The translations under genes and the position numbers were made by a program. Under the pieces are notes generated by a model, which searched no databases, was not told the DNA's origin, and worked only from the letters and a program-made list of their open reading frames with translations. Below, one piece after another: positions 38,757-46,945 of a stretch of DNA of 61,269 bases (its first letter is position 1; each line of letters opens with the position of its first letter). The stretch is from Flavobacterium psychroterrae (lineage in GTDB: Bacteria; Bacteroidota; Bacteroidia; Flavobacteriales; Flavobacteriaceae): positions 1-61,269 of the forward strand of contig NZ_JAGYVZ010000023.1 of assembly GCF_018380615.1 (NCBI RefSeq). Direction: 5' to 3'.

Positions 38757-39351
38757 TACTATAATTTTTGACTTTGGAGATATTTTTATCAATTTAGACA
38801 AACAAGCTACTATTTCAGGATTGCAGGATTTAGGCATGACGGAATGGAGTGCTGAATTGGACAGTTTGAATCTTTTGTTTGAAACGGGCGACATTTCGTA
38901 TGATGATTTTTTGGCAGGTTTTCAAAAGGAACTTCCTAACGCATCTGTTGAAGAAATCCTAAAAGCCTGGAATGCTGTTTTAGCTGATTTTCCTTTATAT
39001 CGATTAGAGTTTTTACAATTGCTTTCTCAAAAATACCGTTTATTTTTATTGAGCAATACTGATTCGATTCATATTGCAACTTTTGAAAACGCAAGCGGAA
39101 TTTCATTTTACAGTGATTTTTATCAATGTTTTGAAAAGGTTTATTTTTCTTTTGAAATTGGAATGCGAAAACCAAATCCTGAAGTCTTTCAATACTTAAT
39201 CAATAAACATGAATTATCGCCAAAACGTACTTTGTTTATAGATGACAAAAAAGAAAATACTGATTCCGCCGCTGCTTTAGGATTTCATGTCTGGAATTTA
39301 CAAGTTGGACAGGAAGATGTTGTTGACTTATTCGACAAAAAAATAATTTAG
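38749..39351 (+). CDS. HAD-family hydrolase, candidate riboflavin-pathway phosphatase
   Basis: A 200-residue type I HAD protein with motif I FDFGDIF (Asp8 nucleophile; Gly in place of the usual second Asp position, as in YihX-like members), motif II LLSNTD, the Lys in GMRKPNPEVF, and motif IV FIDDKKENTDSA. The gene overlaps ribD by 8 bp, so translation is coupled. The phosphatase that acts between RibD and lumazine synthase is often an unlinked HAD protein; this gene is a good candidate by position, but that is inference. It could also be a sugar-phosphatase. Confidence 0.85.
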   Translation: MIDTIIFDFGDIFINLDKQATISGLQDLGMTEWSAELDSLNLLFETGDISYDDFLAGFQKELPNASVEEILKAWNAVLADFPLYRLEFLQLLSQKYRLFLLSNTDSIHIATFENASGISFYSDFYQCFEKVYFSFEIGMRKPNPEVFQYLINKHELSPKRTLFIDDKKENTDSAAALGFHVWNLQVGQEDVVDLFDKKII

Positions 39352-39373
39352 CTGCCAAAAGTTTTTTATTTCT

Positions 39374-39445
39374 CGCAGATTTTGCAGATAAAGCAGATTT
39401 TTTTTAGATGCCTTGTAATAATCTGCTTTATCTGCAAAATCTGCG
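39374..39445. repeat. perfect 25-bp inverted repeat of GCAGAT words
   Basis: Arms 39374-39398 and 39421-39445 are exact reverse complements over 25 bp (CGCAGATTTTGCAGAT and so on) with a 22-nt loop. It lies 22 bp past the HAD stop. The internal 8-9 bp periodicity (GCAGATTTT, GCAGATAAA, GCAGAT) makes it a compound repeat. It is related to 32143-32241. Confidence 0.8.
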
Positions 39446-39497
39446 ATAGAAAAAGTCTCGCTAAAATTAAAAACTACCTGAGAAAATCCATTTATTC

Positions 39498-39506
39498 TGT
39501 GGATAA
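39498..39506 (-). other. single perfect DnaA-box sequence
   Basis: The minus strand reads TTATCCACA, the canonical DnaA 9-mer, 27 bp before the yigZ start and 1.3 kb before dnaA. No second box was seen nearby, so it is not an origin by itself. Confidence 0.45.
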
Positions 39507-39533
39507 TAAACAAACATAATTTAAAAATTCATT

Positions 39534-40166
39534 TTGGAATATAACGATACGTATCAAACCATAGCTTTTGAATCTGAAGAAGTGCTTTTTAAAGAAAAAG
39601 GCAGCAAATTCTTTGGTTACGCATTTCCTATAGAAAACGAAGATGAAGTAAAGCCCATCATCGAAAATTTAAAAAAGCAGCATCCACATGCGGTTCATTT
39701 TTGTTATGCGTATCAATTAGGCACAGCTCCAAAAATTTCTTATCGTGCAAATGATGACGGAGAACCAAGTAATACTGCCGGAGCGCCAATTTATGGTCAA
39801 ATACAATCTTTTGGCTTAACTAACGTTTTGGTTGTTGTAGTGAGAATTTTTGGCGGAGTAAAATTAGGTGTTGGAGGATTAATTGCAGCTTATAAAACTA
39901 CGGCGCAAATGACACTTGAAGTTGCTGATATTATCGAAAAAACTATCGATGTTCATTTTTTAATTTCTTTTGATTATAAAAACATGAATAAGGTTATGCG
40001 GGTTATCAAAGAAAAAAAGCTGGAAATAACATCTCAGGAAATGGAAATTGATGAAGATTCAGGTTTACCAATTGGGAAAATCAAAACAAAAACACGCAAA
40101 AAAAATGCCGAATCAGTATTCGACATTTTCGACTTAATGTTTGAAATTGATATTAAAATTATCTAA
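39534..40166 (+). CDS. YigZ/IMPACT family protein
   Basis: A 210-residue protein of the UPF0029/IMPACT family: EKGSKFFGYAFPIENE at the start, HPHAVHFCYAYQLG, NDDGEPSNTAGAPIYG and VVRIFGGVKLGVGGLI in the core are the family's hallmark segments. A C-terminal DUF1949-like ferredoxin fold follows (about 140-208). IMPACT proteins interact with translation or the ribosome in other organisms; the bacterial role is not settled. The start is TTG at 39534; the first internal Met is far inside the core. Confidence 0.9.
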   Translation: MEYNDTYQTIAFESEEVLFKEKGSKFFGYAFPIENEDEVKPIIENLKKQHPHAVHFCYAYQLGTAPKISYRANDDGEPSNTAGAPIYGQIQSFGLTNVLVVVVRIFGGVKLGVGGLIAAYKTTAQMTLEVADIIEKTIDVHFLISFDYKNMNKVMRVIKEKKLEITSQEMEIDEDSGLPIGKIKTKTRKKNAESVFDIFDLMFEIDIKII

Positions 40167-40197
40167 ATTGATATAAAAACCAATCTCATTTTAACAA

Positions 40198-40602
40198 TTA
40201 TACAAGTGTTTTAAACAATTCTAAAATATAATCCGGAGGGGCAGTTGGGCGACCTGTTTTTAACGAAATAAATACTAAAATAAATGCCGCAGTTGTTAAT
40301 AACTCATTCGCTTCATTATAGATTGCGCAATCAAATTCAATCTTGACCGATGACTGACTTTTGAAAGCCGTATGGATAGTAAGAAGCTCATCATAACGTG
40401 CAGATTTTTTATAATTTATTTGCATGGAAACAATAGGTAATCCAATTCCGCTTTCTTCCATACTTTTATAGGAAATCCCTTTATCTCTAAGCCATTCCAC
40501 GCGTCCTATCTCAAAATAAGGTACATAATTTCCGTGATAAACCACTCCCATTTGATCGGTTTCAGAGTAACGAACACGCACTTGCGTTTGATGATTTTTC
40601 AT
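40198..40602 (-). CDS. acyl-CoA thioesterase (hot-dog fold, YbgC/4HBT type)
   Basis: A 134-residue single hot-dog thioesterase. The active-site motif YSETDQMGVVYHGNYVPYFE contains the catalytic Asp (as in the 4-hydroxybenzoyl-CoA/YbgC branch), then GRVEWLRDKG. It hydrolyses short or medium acyl-CoA, or acyl groups bound to a carrier; specificity is unknown. It is convergent with yigZ and divergent from dnaA (186-bp gap). Confidence 0.9.
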   Translation of the reverse strand: MKNHQTQVRVRYSETDQMGVVYHGNYVPYFEIGRVEWLRDKGISYKSMEESGIGLPIVSMQINYKKSARYDELLTIHTAFKSQSSVKIEFDCAIYNEANELLTTAAFILVFISLKTGRPTAPPDYILELFKTLV

Positions 40603-40788
40603 TCTTTATAGATTAAAAATAGTTAACTTCAAAAAGTCTACTTACAACATTTTTTTATAAAATTAGACCCCAATTTATTTTTTTTTACAGAAATTTGTTC
40701 ACATATTTGTTATCCCGAAATACGGAATAAAATTGCTCCTTTTTTATTAGGAGAATCTTTATCAATAATAAAAAATTTATCTGAATCT

Positions 40789-42216
40789 ATGACTAAAACT
40801 GCTCAATCGGTATGGGAAAACTGTTTGTCCTTTATAAAAGACAATATTCAAGATCAAGCCTATAAAACTTGGTTCGAACCAATCAAATCAGTTGAGCTAA
40901 CCGACAACGCGTTATATATTCAGGTACCAAGTAAATTTTTCTACGAGTGGTTAGAAGAACACTATGTTAAATTATTGAAAGTTGCGCTTACCAAAGAACT
41001 GGGAAAAAACGCAAAGTTACTCTATAAAATTAAAATGGAGAACACTTATGGCAATAAACAACCGTTTACCGAACAGTTGCCAAGTGCCAACAGAGTGCCT
41101 ATGAAACCGCAAGAGGTTGATGCTCCGTTTAAAAACTTAAATCCTGAACTAAAAAATCCTTTTGTAATTCCCGGAATTAGAAATCTTAAAATTGAATCGC
41201 AATTAAATTCGAACTACAGTTTTGATAATTTTCTTGAAGGTGATTCAAATCGTTTAGCTCGTTCTGCAGGTATGGCTGTTGCCAATAAGCCCGGAGGAAC
41301 ATCATTTAATCCTTTATTGATTTTTGGTGGCGTTGGTTTAGGAAAAACACACTTAGCGCACGCGATTGGTGTTGAAGTAAAAGACAAATATCCTGAAAAA
41401 ACGGTTTTATATATTTCTGCCGAAATTTTCACACAACAATATATTGATTCGGTTAAAAAGAACAATCGTAATGATTTTATTCACTTTTACCAATTAATCG
41501 ACGTTTTGATTATTGATGATGTTCAGTTTTTATCTGGGAAATCAGGAACTCAGGACGTATTTTTCCACATTTTCAATTATTTGCATCAAAATGGAAAACA
41601 GGTAATTTTGACTTCGGACAAAGCCCCTGTTGACATGCAGGATATTGAGCAACGTTTATTATCTCGTTTTAAATGGGGACTATCTGCTGAATTACATCAG
41701 CCGGATTACGAAACCCGTATTTCAATCCTGAAAAATATCCTATATCGTGATGGTGTTGAAATACCTGAAGATATAATTGAATATGTTGCACGCAATATCA
41801 AAAGCAATGTTCGTGAACTTGAAGGTGCTATTATTTCATTAATCGCACAATCTTCTTTCAATAAAAAAGAAGTTACAATTGAGTTGGCAAAAAGCGTTGT
41901 TGAGAAATTTGTTAAAAATGTAAAGAGAGAAATCTCTATCGATTATATTCAAAAAATTGTGTCAGATTATTTCCAGTTGGATATTGAAACACTTCAATCA
42001 AAAACCAGAAAGAGGCACGTGGTTCAGGCGAGACAATTGGCTATGTTTTTTGCAAAGAAATTTACAAAAGCTTCCTTAGCAAACATTGGTTCACAAATTG
42101 GAGATCGTGATCACGCTACCGTTTTACATGCTTGTAAAACCGTTGACAATTTAGTTTCTACAGACAAACAATTCAAGAAATTTGTCGAAGATATCAACAA
42201 AAAACTAACGCTATAA
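40789..42216 (+). CDS. dnaA: chromosomal replication initiator DnaA
   Basis: A 475-residue DnaA. Domain I (1-85) includes SVWENCLSFIKDNI; a short linker follows; the AAA+ domain has Walker A GGVGLGKT (180-187) and Walker B LIIDDVQF; the Arg finger region is QRLLSRF; the C-terminal domain has the DNA-binding signature RDHATVLHAC (440-449). It unwinds oriC. The 186-bp upstream gap shows no cluster of DnaA boxes, so the origin is probably elsewhere. The next gene follows after 9 bp. Confidence 0.97.
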   Translation: MTKTAQSVWENCLSFIKDNIQDQAYKTWFEPIKSVELTDNALYIQVPSKFFYEWLEEHYVKLLKVALTKELGKNAKLLYKIKMENTYGNKQPFTEQLPSANRVPMKPQEVDAPFKNLNPELKNPFVIPGIRNLKIESQLNSNYSFDNFLEGDSNRLARSAGMAVANKPGGTSFNPLLIFGGVGLGKTHLAHAIGVEVKDKYPEKTVLYISAEIFTQQYIDSVKKNNRNDFIHFYQLIDVLIIDDVQFLSGKSGTQDVFFHIFNYLHQNGKQVILTSDKAPVDMQDIEQRLLSRFKWGLSAELHQPDYETRISILKNILYRDGVEIPEDIIEYVARNIKSNVRELEGAIISLIAQSSFNKKEVTIELAKSVVEKFVKNVKREISIDYIQKIVSDYFQLDIETLQSKTRKRHVVQARQLAMFFAKKFTKASLANIGSQIGDRDHATVLHACKTVDNLVSTDKQFKKFVEDINKKLTL

Positions 42217-42225
42217 ACGCGAATC

Positions 42226-42690
42226 ATGCCAGTAAAAATTTTAATGGTTTGCCTGGGTAATATTTGCAGATCACCTTTAGCAGAAGGAATTTTGGCATCA
42301 AAATTACCTAATAACTTTATAGTTGATTCTGCCGGAACAGGATCCTGGCATGTAGGCAATTCACCTGATAAACGTTCCATTGCTGTTGCAACAAAAAATG
42401 GCGTAAACATTCAAAATCAAAAAGGGAGACAATTTAAAACTTCTGATTTTGATGAATTTGATTATATATATGTAATGGATAGTTCAAATTACAGCGATGT
42501 AATTGATCTTGCCAAAACTCCGGAACATAAAAATAAAGTTCAGCTTATCCTGAACGAACTTTTTCCGGATGAAAATGTAGATGTTCCTGATCCTTACTAT
42601 GGTGTTGCTAACGGATTTGATAATGTATATCAAATGCTGAATGAAGCAACAGATATAATCGCAAAAAAACTCATCGAAAAACATTCTTAG
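42226..42690 (+). CDS. low-molecular-weight protein-tyrosine-phosphatase
   Basis: A 154-residue phosphatase with the P-loop C(X)5R as CLGNICRS (Cys9 nucleophile, Arg15) and the general acid Asp in DPYYG near residue 126. Bacterial members dephosphorylate tyrosine kinases of exopolysaccharide export, or arginine phosphates. It starts 9 bp after dnaA and precedes the methylase by 33 bp, probably in one transcript. Confidence 0.93.
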   Translation: MPVKILMVCLGNICRSPLAEGILASKLPNNFIVDSAGTGSWHVGNSPDKRSIAVATKNGVNIQNQKGRQFKTSDFDEFDYIYVMDSSNYSDVIDLAKTPEHKNKVQLILNELFPDENVDVPDPYYGVANGFDNVYQMLNEATDIIAKKLIEKHS

Positions 42691-42723
42691 TTTTTCTTCT
42701 TCAAACAATATAAAAAGACGCAC

Positions 42724-43437
42724 ATGAAACTTCCAGGAAAATTATATTTAATTCCAACTACAATGGGCGAAAGTGATCCGATGGATGTTTTGCCACAAAC
42801 TGTAAAAAGAAGTATTGATTTTATAGATCATTATATTGTAGAAAACGAAAAAACTGCCAGAAAATCAATAAAAGCAGTTTCTCCAGAAAAAAAACAATCA
42901 GATCTTATTTTGTTTACCCTTAACAAGCGCACGGAACCAAGCGAACATTTAGACTTCATCAAGCCTTTATTAGAAGGAAAAAATGTGGGTTTAATGAGCG
43001 AAGCAGGTTGCCCGGGAGTTGCTGATCCCGGTGCTGTAATTGTAAAATTAGCTCATGAAAAAGGAATTCAGGTTGTCCCTTTAGTTGGTCCATCTTCTAT
43101 ATTATTAGCCATGATGGCTTCCGGAATGAACGGACAAAGTTTTACTTTCAACGGATACTTACCTATTGATAAAGACGAGAAAAAATCGGCGTTGAAATAT
43201 TTTGAGAAATTATCTCAGGAGAAAAATCAGTCACAACTTTTTATAGAAACACCCTATAGAAATAACAAATTAGTAGAGGATATTCTGCAAATTTTAAATC
43301 CTTCTACTCATCTTTGTATCGCTACAGATATTACTTTACCAACAGAATTTATTAAAACGATGCGTGTTGCAGATTGGAAGAAACTAAAAGTTGATTTGCA
43401 TAATCGACCTACGATTTTTATTATACATAAAATGTAA
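42724..43437 (+). CDS. SAM-dependent methyltransferase, tetrapyrrole-methylase fold (RsmI-like)
   Basis: A 237-residue protein of the TP_methylase family. GKLYLIPTTMG at the start, GLMSEAGCPGVADPGAV and VVPLVGPSSILLAMMASG are the SAM-binding loops seen in RsmI, the 2'-O-methylase of 16S rRNA C1402. The first motif reads LIPTTMG rather than RsmI's VATPIGN, so it is a paralogue and its target may differ. It follows the phosphatase by 33 bp. Confidence 0.85.
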   Translation: MKLPGKLYLIPTTMGESDPMDVLPQTVKRSIDFIDHYIVENEKTARKSIKAVSPEKKQSDLILFTLNKRTEPSEHLDFIKPLLEGKNVGLMSEAGCPGVADPGAVIVKLAHEKGIQVVPLVGPSSILLAMMASGMNGQSFTFNGYLPIDKDEKKSALKYFEKLSQEKNQSQLFIETPYRNNKLVEDILQILNPSTHLCIATDITLPTEFIKTMRVADWKKLKVDLHNRPTIFIIHKM

Positions 43438-43490
43438 TCGTAAAAATTATCTTATATTGTACTCACAAGTTTCCCTAACTAAACTTTATA

Positions 43491-44618
43491 ATGAGTAAAC
43501 TTCCTAACGTAACCACAAGTATTTTTACGGTAATGTCAAAAATGGCATCCGAACATAATGCCATTAATCTTTCGCAGGGATTTCCAAATTTTCCCGTTGA
43601 TGAAAGATTGACTGATATTCTGGCAAGATTATCCAAAGAAAACGTACATCAATATACACCAATGGCAGGTTTTCCGCCGTTGATGAATCAGATTGCTAAA
43701 TTAGTTTTAGACTCCTATAATAGAACAATTGTTCCTGAAACAGAAATATTAGTTACTGCCGGCGCCACTCAGGGAATTTTCACTTCGATTTTGGCTTTGG
43801 TGAAAACGGGTGACGAAGTTATTATTCTGGACCCCAGTTATGATTCTTACGAATCTCCGGTTTTACTTTGCAATGCAAAACCAGTTCGGGTGGCACTAAA
43901 TGATGATTATACGCCAAATTGGGAAACCATACAAAAAGCATGTTCGGCAAAAGCGAAGATGATTATCATTAATAATCCTCATAATCCAACAGGAAAAATT
44001 TTAACCGAAACCGATTTTCTTCAACTGGAAAAATTACTTTCTAAATTTCCTGACATTATTGTTTTATCTGATGAAGTGTATGAATACATCACTTTTGAAG
44101 AAAAACACATTTCGGCACATACTAAAGATTTTCTTTTAGATCGTTGTATAATGGTTTCTTCTTTCGGAAAATCATTCCATATTACCGGCTGGAAAATTGG
44201 CTATACCGTTGCTCCGGAACATTTGATGAAAGAAATCAAAAAAGTACATCAGTTTTTGGTTTTCAGTGTTAATAGTATTTCTCAGGCTGCAATTAGTCAA
44301 TATTTAGATGTTGTTGATGTCAATTTACTTGGAAAGTTCTATCAGCAAAAACGAGATTATTTCCAGAAATTGCTTCAAAATAGCCGTTTTGAATTAAAAC
44401 CTTGCGAAGGAACTTATTTTCAGGTGGCTTCATATGCCAACATTTCAAACGATGAGGATGTTACTTTTTGCAAAAAACTAATTACAGATCATGGCGTTGC
44501 AGCAATCCCGATTTCTACTTTTTATTCGGATCATAAAGACCAAAAGCTAATACGTTTTTGCTTTGCTAAAGATAATTTTACTTTAGAATCGGCAGCAAAA
44601 AAATTGTGTGATATATAA
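43491..44618 (+). CDS. methionine aminotransferase-like class I/II PLP enzyme
   Basis: A 375-residue fold-type I aminotransferase: NLSQGFPNFP near the start, the cofactor motif TAGATQGIF, substrate-binding NNPHNPTGK, and the Schiff-base Lys in SSFGKSFHITGWKIGY. These resemble YbdL/KAT III, which prefer methionine and aromatic amino acids and act in methionine salvage. It begins 53 bp after the methylase gene on the same strand. Confidence 0.88.
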   Translation: MSKLPNVTTSIFTVMSKMASEHNAINLSQGFPNFPVDERLTDILARLSKENVHQYTPMAGFPPLMNQIAKLVLDSYNRTIVPETEILVTAGATQGIFTSILALVKTGDEVIILDPSYDSYESPVLLCNAKPVRVALNDDYTPNWETIQKACSAKAKMIIINNPHNPTGKILTETDFLQLEKLLSKFPDIIVLSDEVYEYITFEEKHISAHTKDFLLDRCIMVSSFGKSFHITGWKIGYTVAPEHLMKEIKKVHQFLVFSVNSISQAAISQYLDVVDVNLLGKFYQQKRDYFQKLLQNSRFELKPCEGTYFQVASYANISNDEDVTFCKKLITDHGVAAIPISTFYSDHKDQKLIRFCFAKDNFTLESAAKKLCDI

Positions 44619-44695
44619 ATTTTATCAAAAAATTATAACATTATTATGCGTGCATCCTATTTATTTAATTAATATTGTAAGAAAAAGAAAAAAAT

Positions 44696-45577
44696 ATGAG
44701 CTATACAGATAAAATGTTAAGAGATGACGCTTTAAAAGGTAAAGTCATTGTAGTTACAGGCGGCGGAAGCGGTTTAGGAAAAGCGATGACTAAATATTTC
44801 TTAGAATTAGGTGCTCAGGTGGCAATTACTTCAAGAGATTTAGATAAACTAAAAGCCACTGCAACCGAACTTGAAACTGAAACCGGAGGAAAATGTTTAC
44901 CGCTTCAATGTGACGTTCGTCATTATGAAGAAGTCGAAAATATGCTTCAGGAAGTTTTAAAAGCTTTCGGAAAAGTAGATGTTCTTTTGAACAATGCAGC
45001 CGGAAATTTCATTTCTCCAACCGAACGTTTATCTGCAAATGCATTTGATACTGTCATCGATATTGTACTTAAAGGTTCGAAAAACTGTACACTCGCTTTT
45101 GGAAAACACTGGATTGATACCAAACAAAAATCTTCTACGATTTTAAATATTGTCACCACTTACGCCTGGACAGGATCTGCTTATGTTGTGCCAAGTGCGA
45201 CTGCAAAAGCTGGAGTTTTAGCCATGACACGCAGTTTAGCGGTAGAATGGGCAAAATACGGAATTCGTTCTAACGCAATTGCTCCGGGACCGTTCCCAAC
45301 AAAAGGCGCTTGGGACAGATTATTGCCTGGAGATCTTGCCGAAAAGTTTGATATGGCAAAAAAAGTGCCTTTAAAACGTGTTGGCGATCATCAGGAATTA
45401 GCCAATTTAGCAGCTTATTTAGTTTCTGATTTTTCAGCATATATAAATGGTGATGTAATTACAATCGATGGTGGCGAATGGTTAAAAGGGGCTGGACAAT
45501 TCAATTTATTAGAAGCTATTCCGGAAGAACTTTGGGATCAGCTTGAAATGATGATAAAAGCAAAAAAGAATAAATAA
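44696..45577 (+). CDS. 2,4-dienoyl-CoA reductase-like SDR
   Basis: A 293-residue SDR with cofactor motif TGGGSGLG and NNAAG. The usual YxxxK is replaced by Ser-Ala-Thr-Ala-Lys in VVPSATAKAGVLA, the Ser-x-x-x-Lys arrangement of human mitochondrial and peroxisomal 2,4-dienoyl-CoA reductase. The C-terminus (GGEWLKGAGQFN) also fits that subfamily. It would reduce dienoyl-CoA in beta-oxidation of unsaturated fatty acids, using NADPH. A hairpin terminator follows. Confidence 0.85.
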   Translation: MSYTDKMLRDDALKGKVIVVTGGGSGLGKAMTKYFLELGAQVAITSRDLDKLKATATELETETGGKCLPLQCDVRHYEEVENMLQEVLKAFGKVDVLLNNAAGNFISPTERLSANAFDTVIDIVLKGSKNCTLAFGKHWIDTKQKSSTILNIVTTYAWTGSAYVVPSATAKAGVLAMTRSLAVEWAKYGIRSNAIAPGPFPTKGAWDRLLPGDLAEKFDMAKKVPLKRVGDHQELANLAAYLVSDFSAYINGDVITIDGGEWLKGAGQFNLLEAIPEELWDQLEMMIKAKKNK

Positions 45578-45631
45578 TTTTATGTGCTTACTAAATTCAG
45601 AATAATTTTTTAAAACTATACTGATTGCACT

Positions 45632-45668
45632 AAATCCCGAAGGTTTTACTTTCGGGATTTTTTTTATT
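45632..45668 (+). terminator. intrinsic terminator
   Basis: A 10-bp stem AAATCCCGAA / TTCGGGATTT with a 9-nt loop, then a run of T's. It ends the dienoyl-CoA reductase-like gene. Confidence 0.85.
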
Positions 45669-45673
45669 CTTTC

Positions 45674-45781
45674 ACCATATAAGTAATAATCTTTTAACCA
45701 TATAAGTAATATAAGTTCAGTTAAGTACCATTTTGTTTAAATATCCTGCTGATTACATTTACTTATATTACTTATATGGTT
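45674..45781. repeat. CCATATAAGTAATATAAGT inverted repeat
   Basis: A perfect 21-bp inverted repeat (45696-45716 and 45761-45781) with a 44-nt spacer, and an extra partial direct copy ACCATATAAGTAATA at 45674-45688. It is made entirely of TAAGTAATA/TATTACTTA words. It separates the terminator from the udk promoter. Confidence 0.8.
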
Positions 45782-45819
45782 TAAATAAATAATATGTCCG
45801 GAGAATTCACTTAAATTAT

Positions 45820-45827
45820 TATTTTTG
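45820..45827 (+). promoter_or_regulatory. -7 box of udk
   Basis: TATTTTTG followed by CC matches the consensus and lies 26 nt before the udk ATG. No -33 TTG is evident. Confidence 0.55.
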
Positions 45828-45853
45828 CCAAACAAATATCAAACAAAAAATAT

Positions 45854-46462
45854 ATGCTCATTATTGGAATTGCAGGAGGAACAGGAAGTGGAAAAACAAC
45901 AGTAGTACATCAAATCATGAACGAGTTGCCACATACTGAAGTTGGCGTAATCTCTCAGGATTCATACTATAAAGAAACCCATAATTTGTCATTCGACGAA
46001 AGAGCATTAATCAATTTTGATCATCCACGCGCGATCGATTTTGAGTTATTGGTAAAACATTTAAAAGCTTTAAAAGAAGGCGAAACGATCGATCAGCCGG
46101 TATATTCTTTCATACAACATAACAGAACTGACGATACCGTATCAACACATCCAAGAAAAGTTATGATCGTTGAAGGGATTTTAATCCTGACAAATCCGGA
46201 ATTACGTGATCTTTTTGATGTTAAAGTTTATGTTCACGCAGATTCTGATGAAAGATTAATTCGTCGTTTAAAACGTGATATTTCAGAACGCGGACGTGAT
46301 ATCGATGAGGTTTTAACACGTTACCAAAACACTTTAAAGCCTATGCACGAGCAATTTATCGAGCCATCAAAAGCTTTTGCAGACATTATTATTCCTAATG
46401 ACAAATACAATACTGTTGCAATTGATGTAGTCCGGGCTGTAATTAATCAACGAATTTCATAA
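45854..46462 (+). CDS. udk: uridine kinase
   Basis: A 202-residue uridine/cytidine kinase of pyrimidine salvage. Walker A is GGTGSGKTT (8-16); the nucleoside-binding segments SQDSYYK and FDHPRAIDF follow; the phosphate-binding Arg-rich lid is RLIRRLKRDISERGRD. The length is normal. It is read with the divIC-like gene but separated from it by a hairpin at 46495-46518. Confidence 0.95.
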   Translation: MLIIGIAGGTGSGKTTVVHQIMNELPHTEVGVISQDSYYKETHNLSFDERALINFDHPRAIDFELLVKHLKALKEGETIDQPVYSFIQHNRTDDTVSTHPRKVMIVEGILILTNPELRDLFDVKVYVHADSDERLIRRLKRDISERGRDIDEVLTRYQNTLKPMHEQFIEPSKAFADIIIPNDKYNTVAIDVVRAVINQRIS

Positions 46463-46494
46463 TTTTTATCGTAAATTTATTCCATAGAAATTAG

Positions 46495-46560
46495 GAGCTA
46501 TCCCGATAGCAATCGGGACCAGCTCTCGCCTTTATTTTTTTATGGCAAAAAAAGCCATAA
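46495..46560. repeat. hairpin elements TCCCGAT-AGCA-ATCGGGA and TTATGGC-A7-GCCATAA
   Basis: Two small hairpins in the udk-divIC gap: TCCCGAT/ATCGGGA with loop AGCA (46501-46518), bracketed by GAGCT and AGCTC, and TTATGGC/GCCATAA (46540-46560). The first resembles other CCCGAT hairpins here and may be a transcript boundary. Confidence 0.55.
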
Positions 46561-46594
46561 CTTGAAATTATAAGACGTAATCGTTTAAATAAAA

Positions 46595-46930
46595 ATGAAA
46601 ATGAAAAATCCATATAAAGGCAAACGCTGGTTTAAATTACTAAGCAATAAATATGTTTGGGTTTTACTGTTTTTTATTGTTTGGATGTTCTTTTTAGACA
46701 ATTACTCTTATTTTGATCATCGTTTTTTAGACAACCAGATAAATGAATTACAAGACAATAAAAAATATTATCAAGTCGAAATAAAAAAAGATCAGGAACA
46801 GATCAAACAACTTAAAAATCCTGAACAAATAGAAAAGTATGCTCGCGAAAAGTACTTTATGAAAAAAGACAGCGAAGATATTTACATCATTCAATTTGAA
46901 GGAGACACTATTCAAGATACTAAAGAATAA
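46595..46930 (+). CDS. septum formation initiator family protein (FtsB/DivIC-like)
   Basis: A 111-residue bitopic membrane protein: basic cytoplasmic tail, one span (about 20-38, YVWVLLFFIVWMFF), then a periplasmic coiled coil (about 50-85, INELQDNKKYYQVEIKKDQ), and the family's closing pattern NPEQIEKYAREKYFMKKDSE. It is expected to bridge FtsL and FtsQ in the divisome. mutA starts 15 bp after its stop, an odd operon partner for a division gene. Confidence 0.88.
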   Translation: MKMKNPYKGKRWFKLLSNKYVWVLLFFIVWMFFLDNYSYFDHRFLDNQINELQDNKKYYQVEIKKDQEQIKQLKNPEQIEKYAREKYFMKKDSEDIYIIQFEGDTIQDTKE

Positions 46931-46945
46931 ACAGAAAAACATTCA

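Noticed and set aside
39374..39445. CRISPR-like array
   Set aside because: The repeat unit is 8-9 bp and the structure is one inverted repeat, with no regular spacers and no cas genes in the window.
40603..40788. Replication origin in the gap before dnaA
   Set aside because: No cluster of DnaA boxes and no 13-mer AT repeat; only loose matches such as TTTATCAAT were seen.
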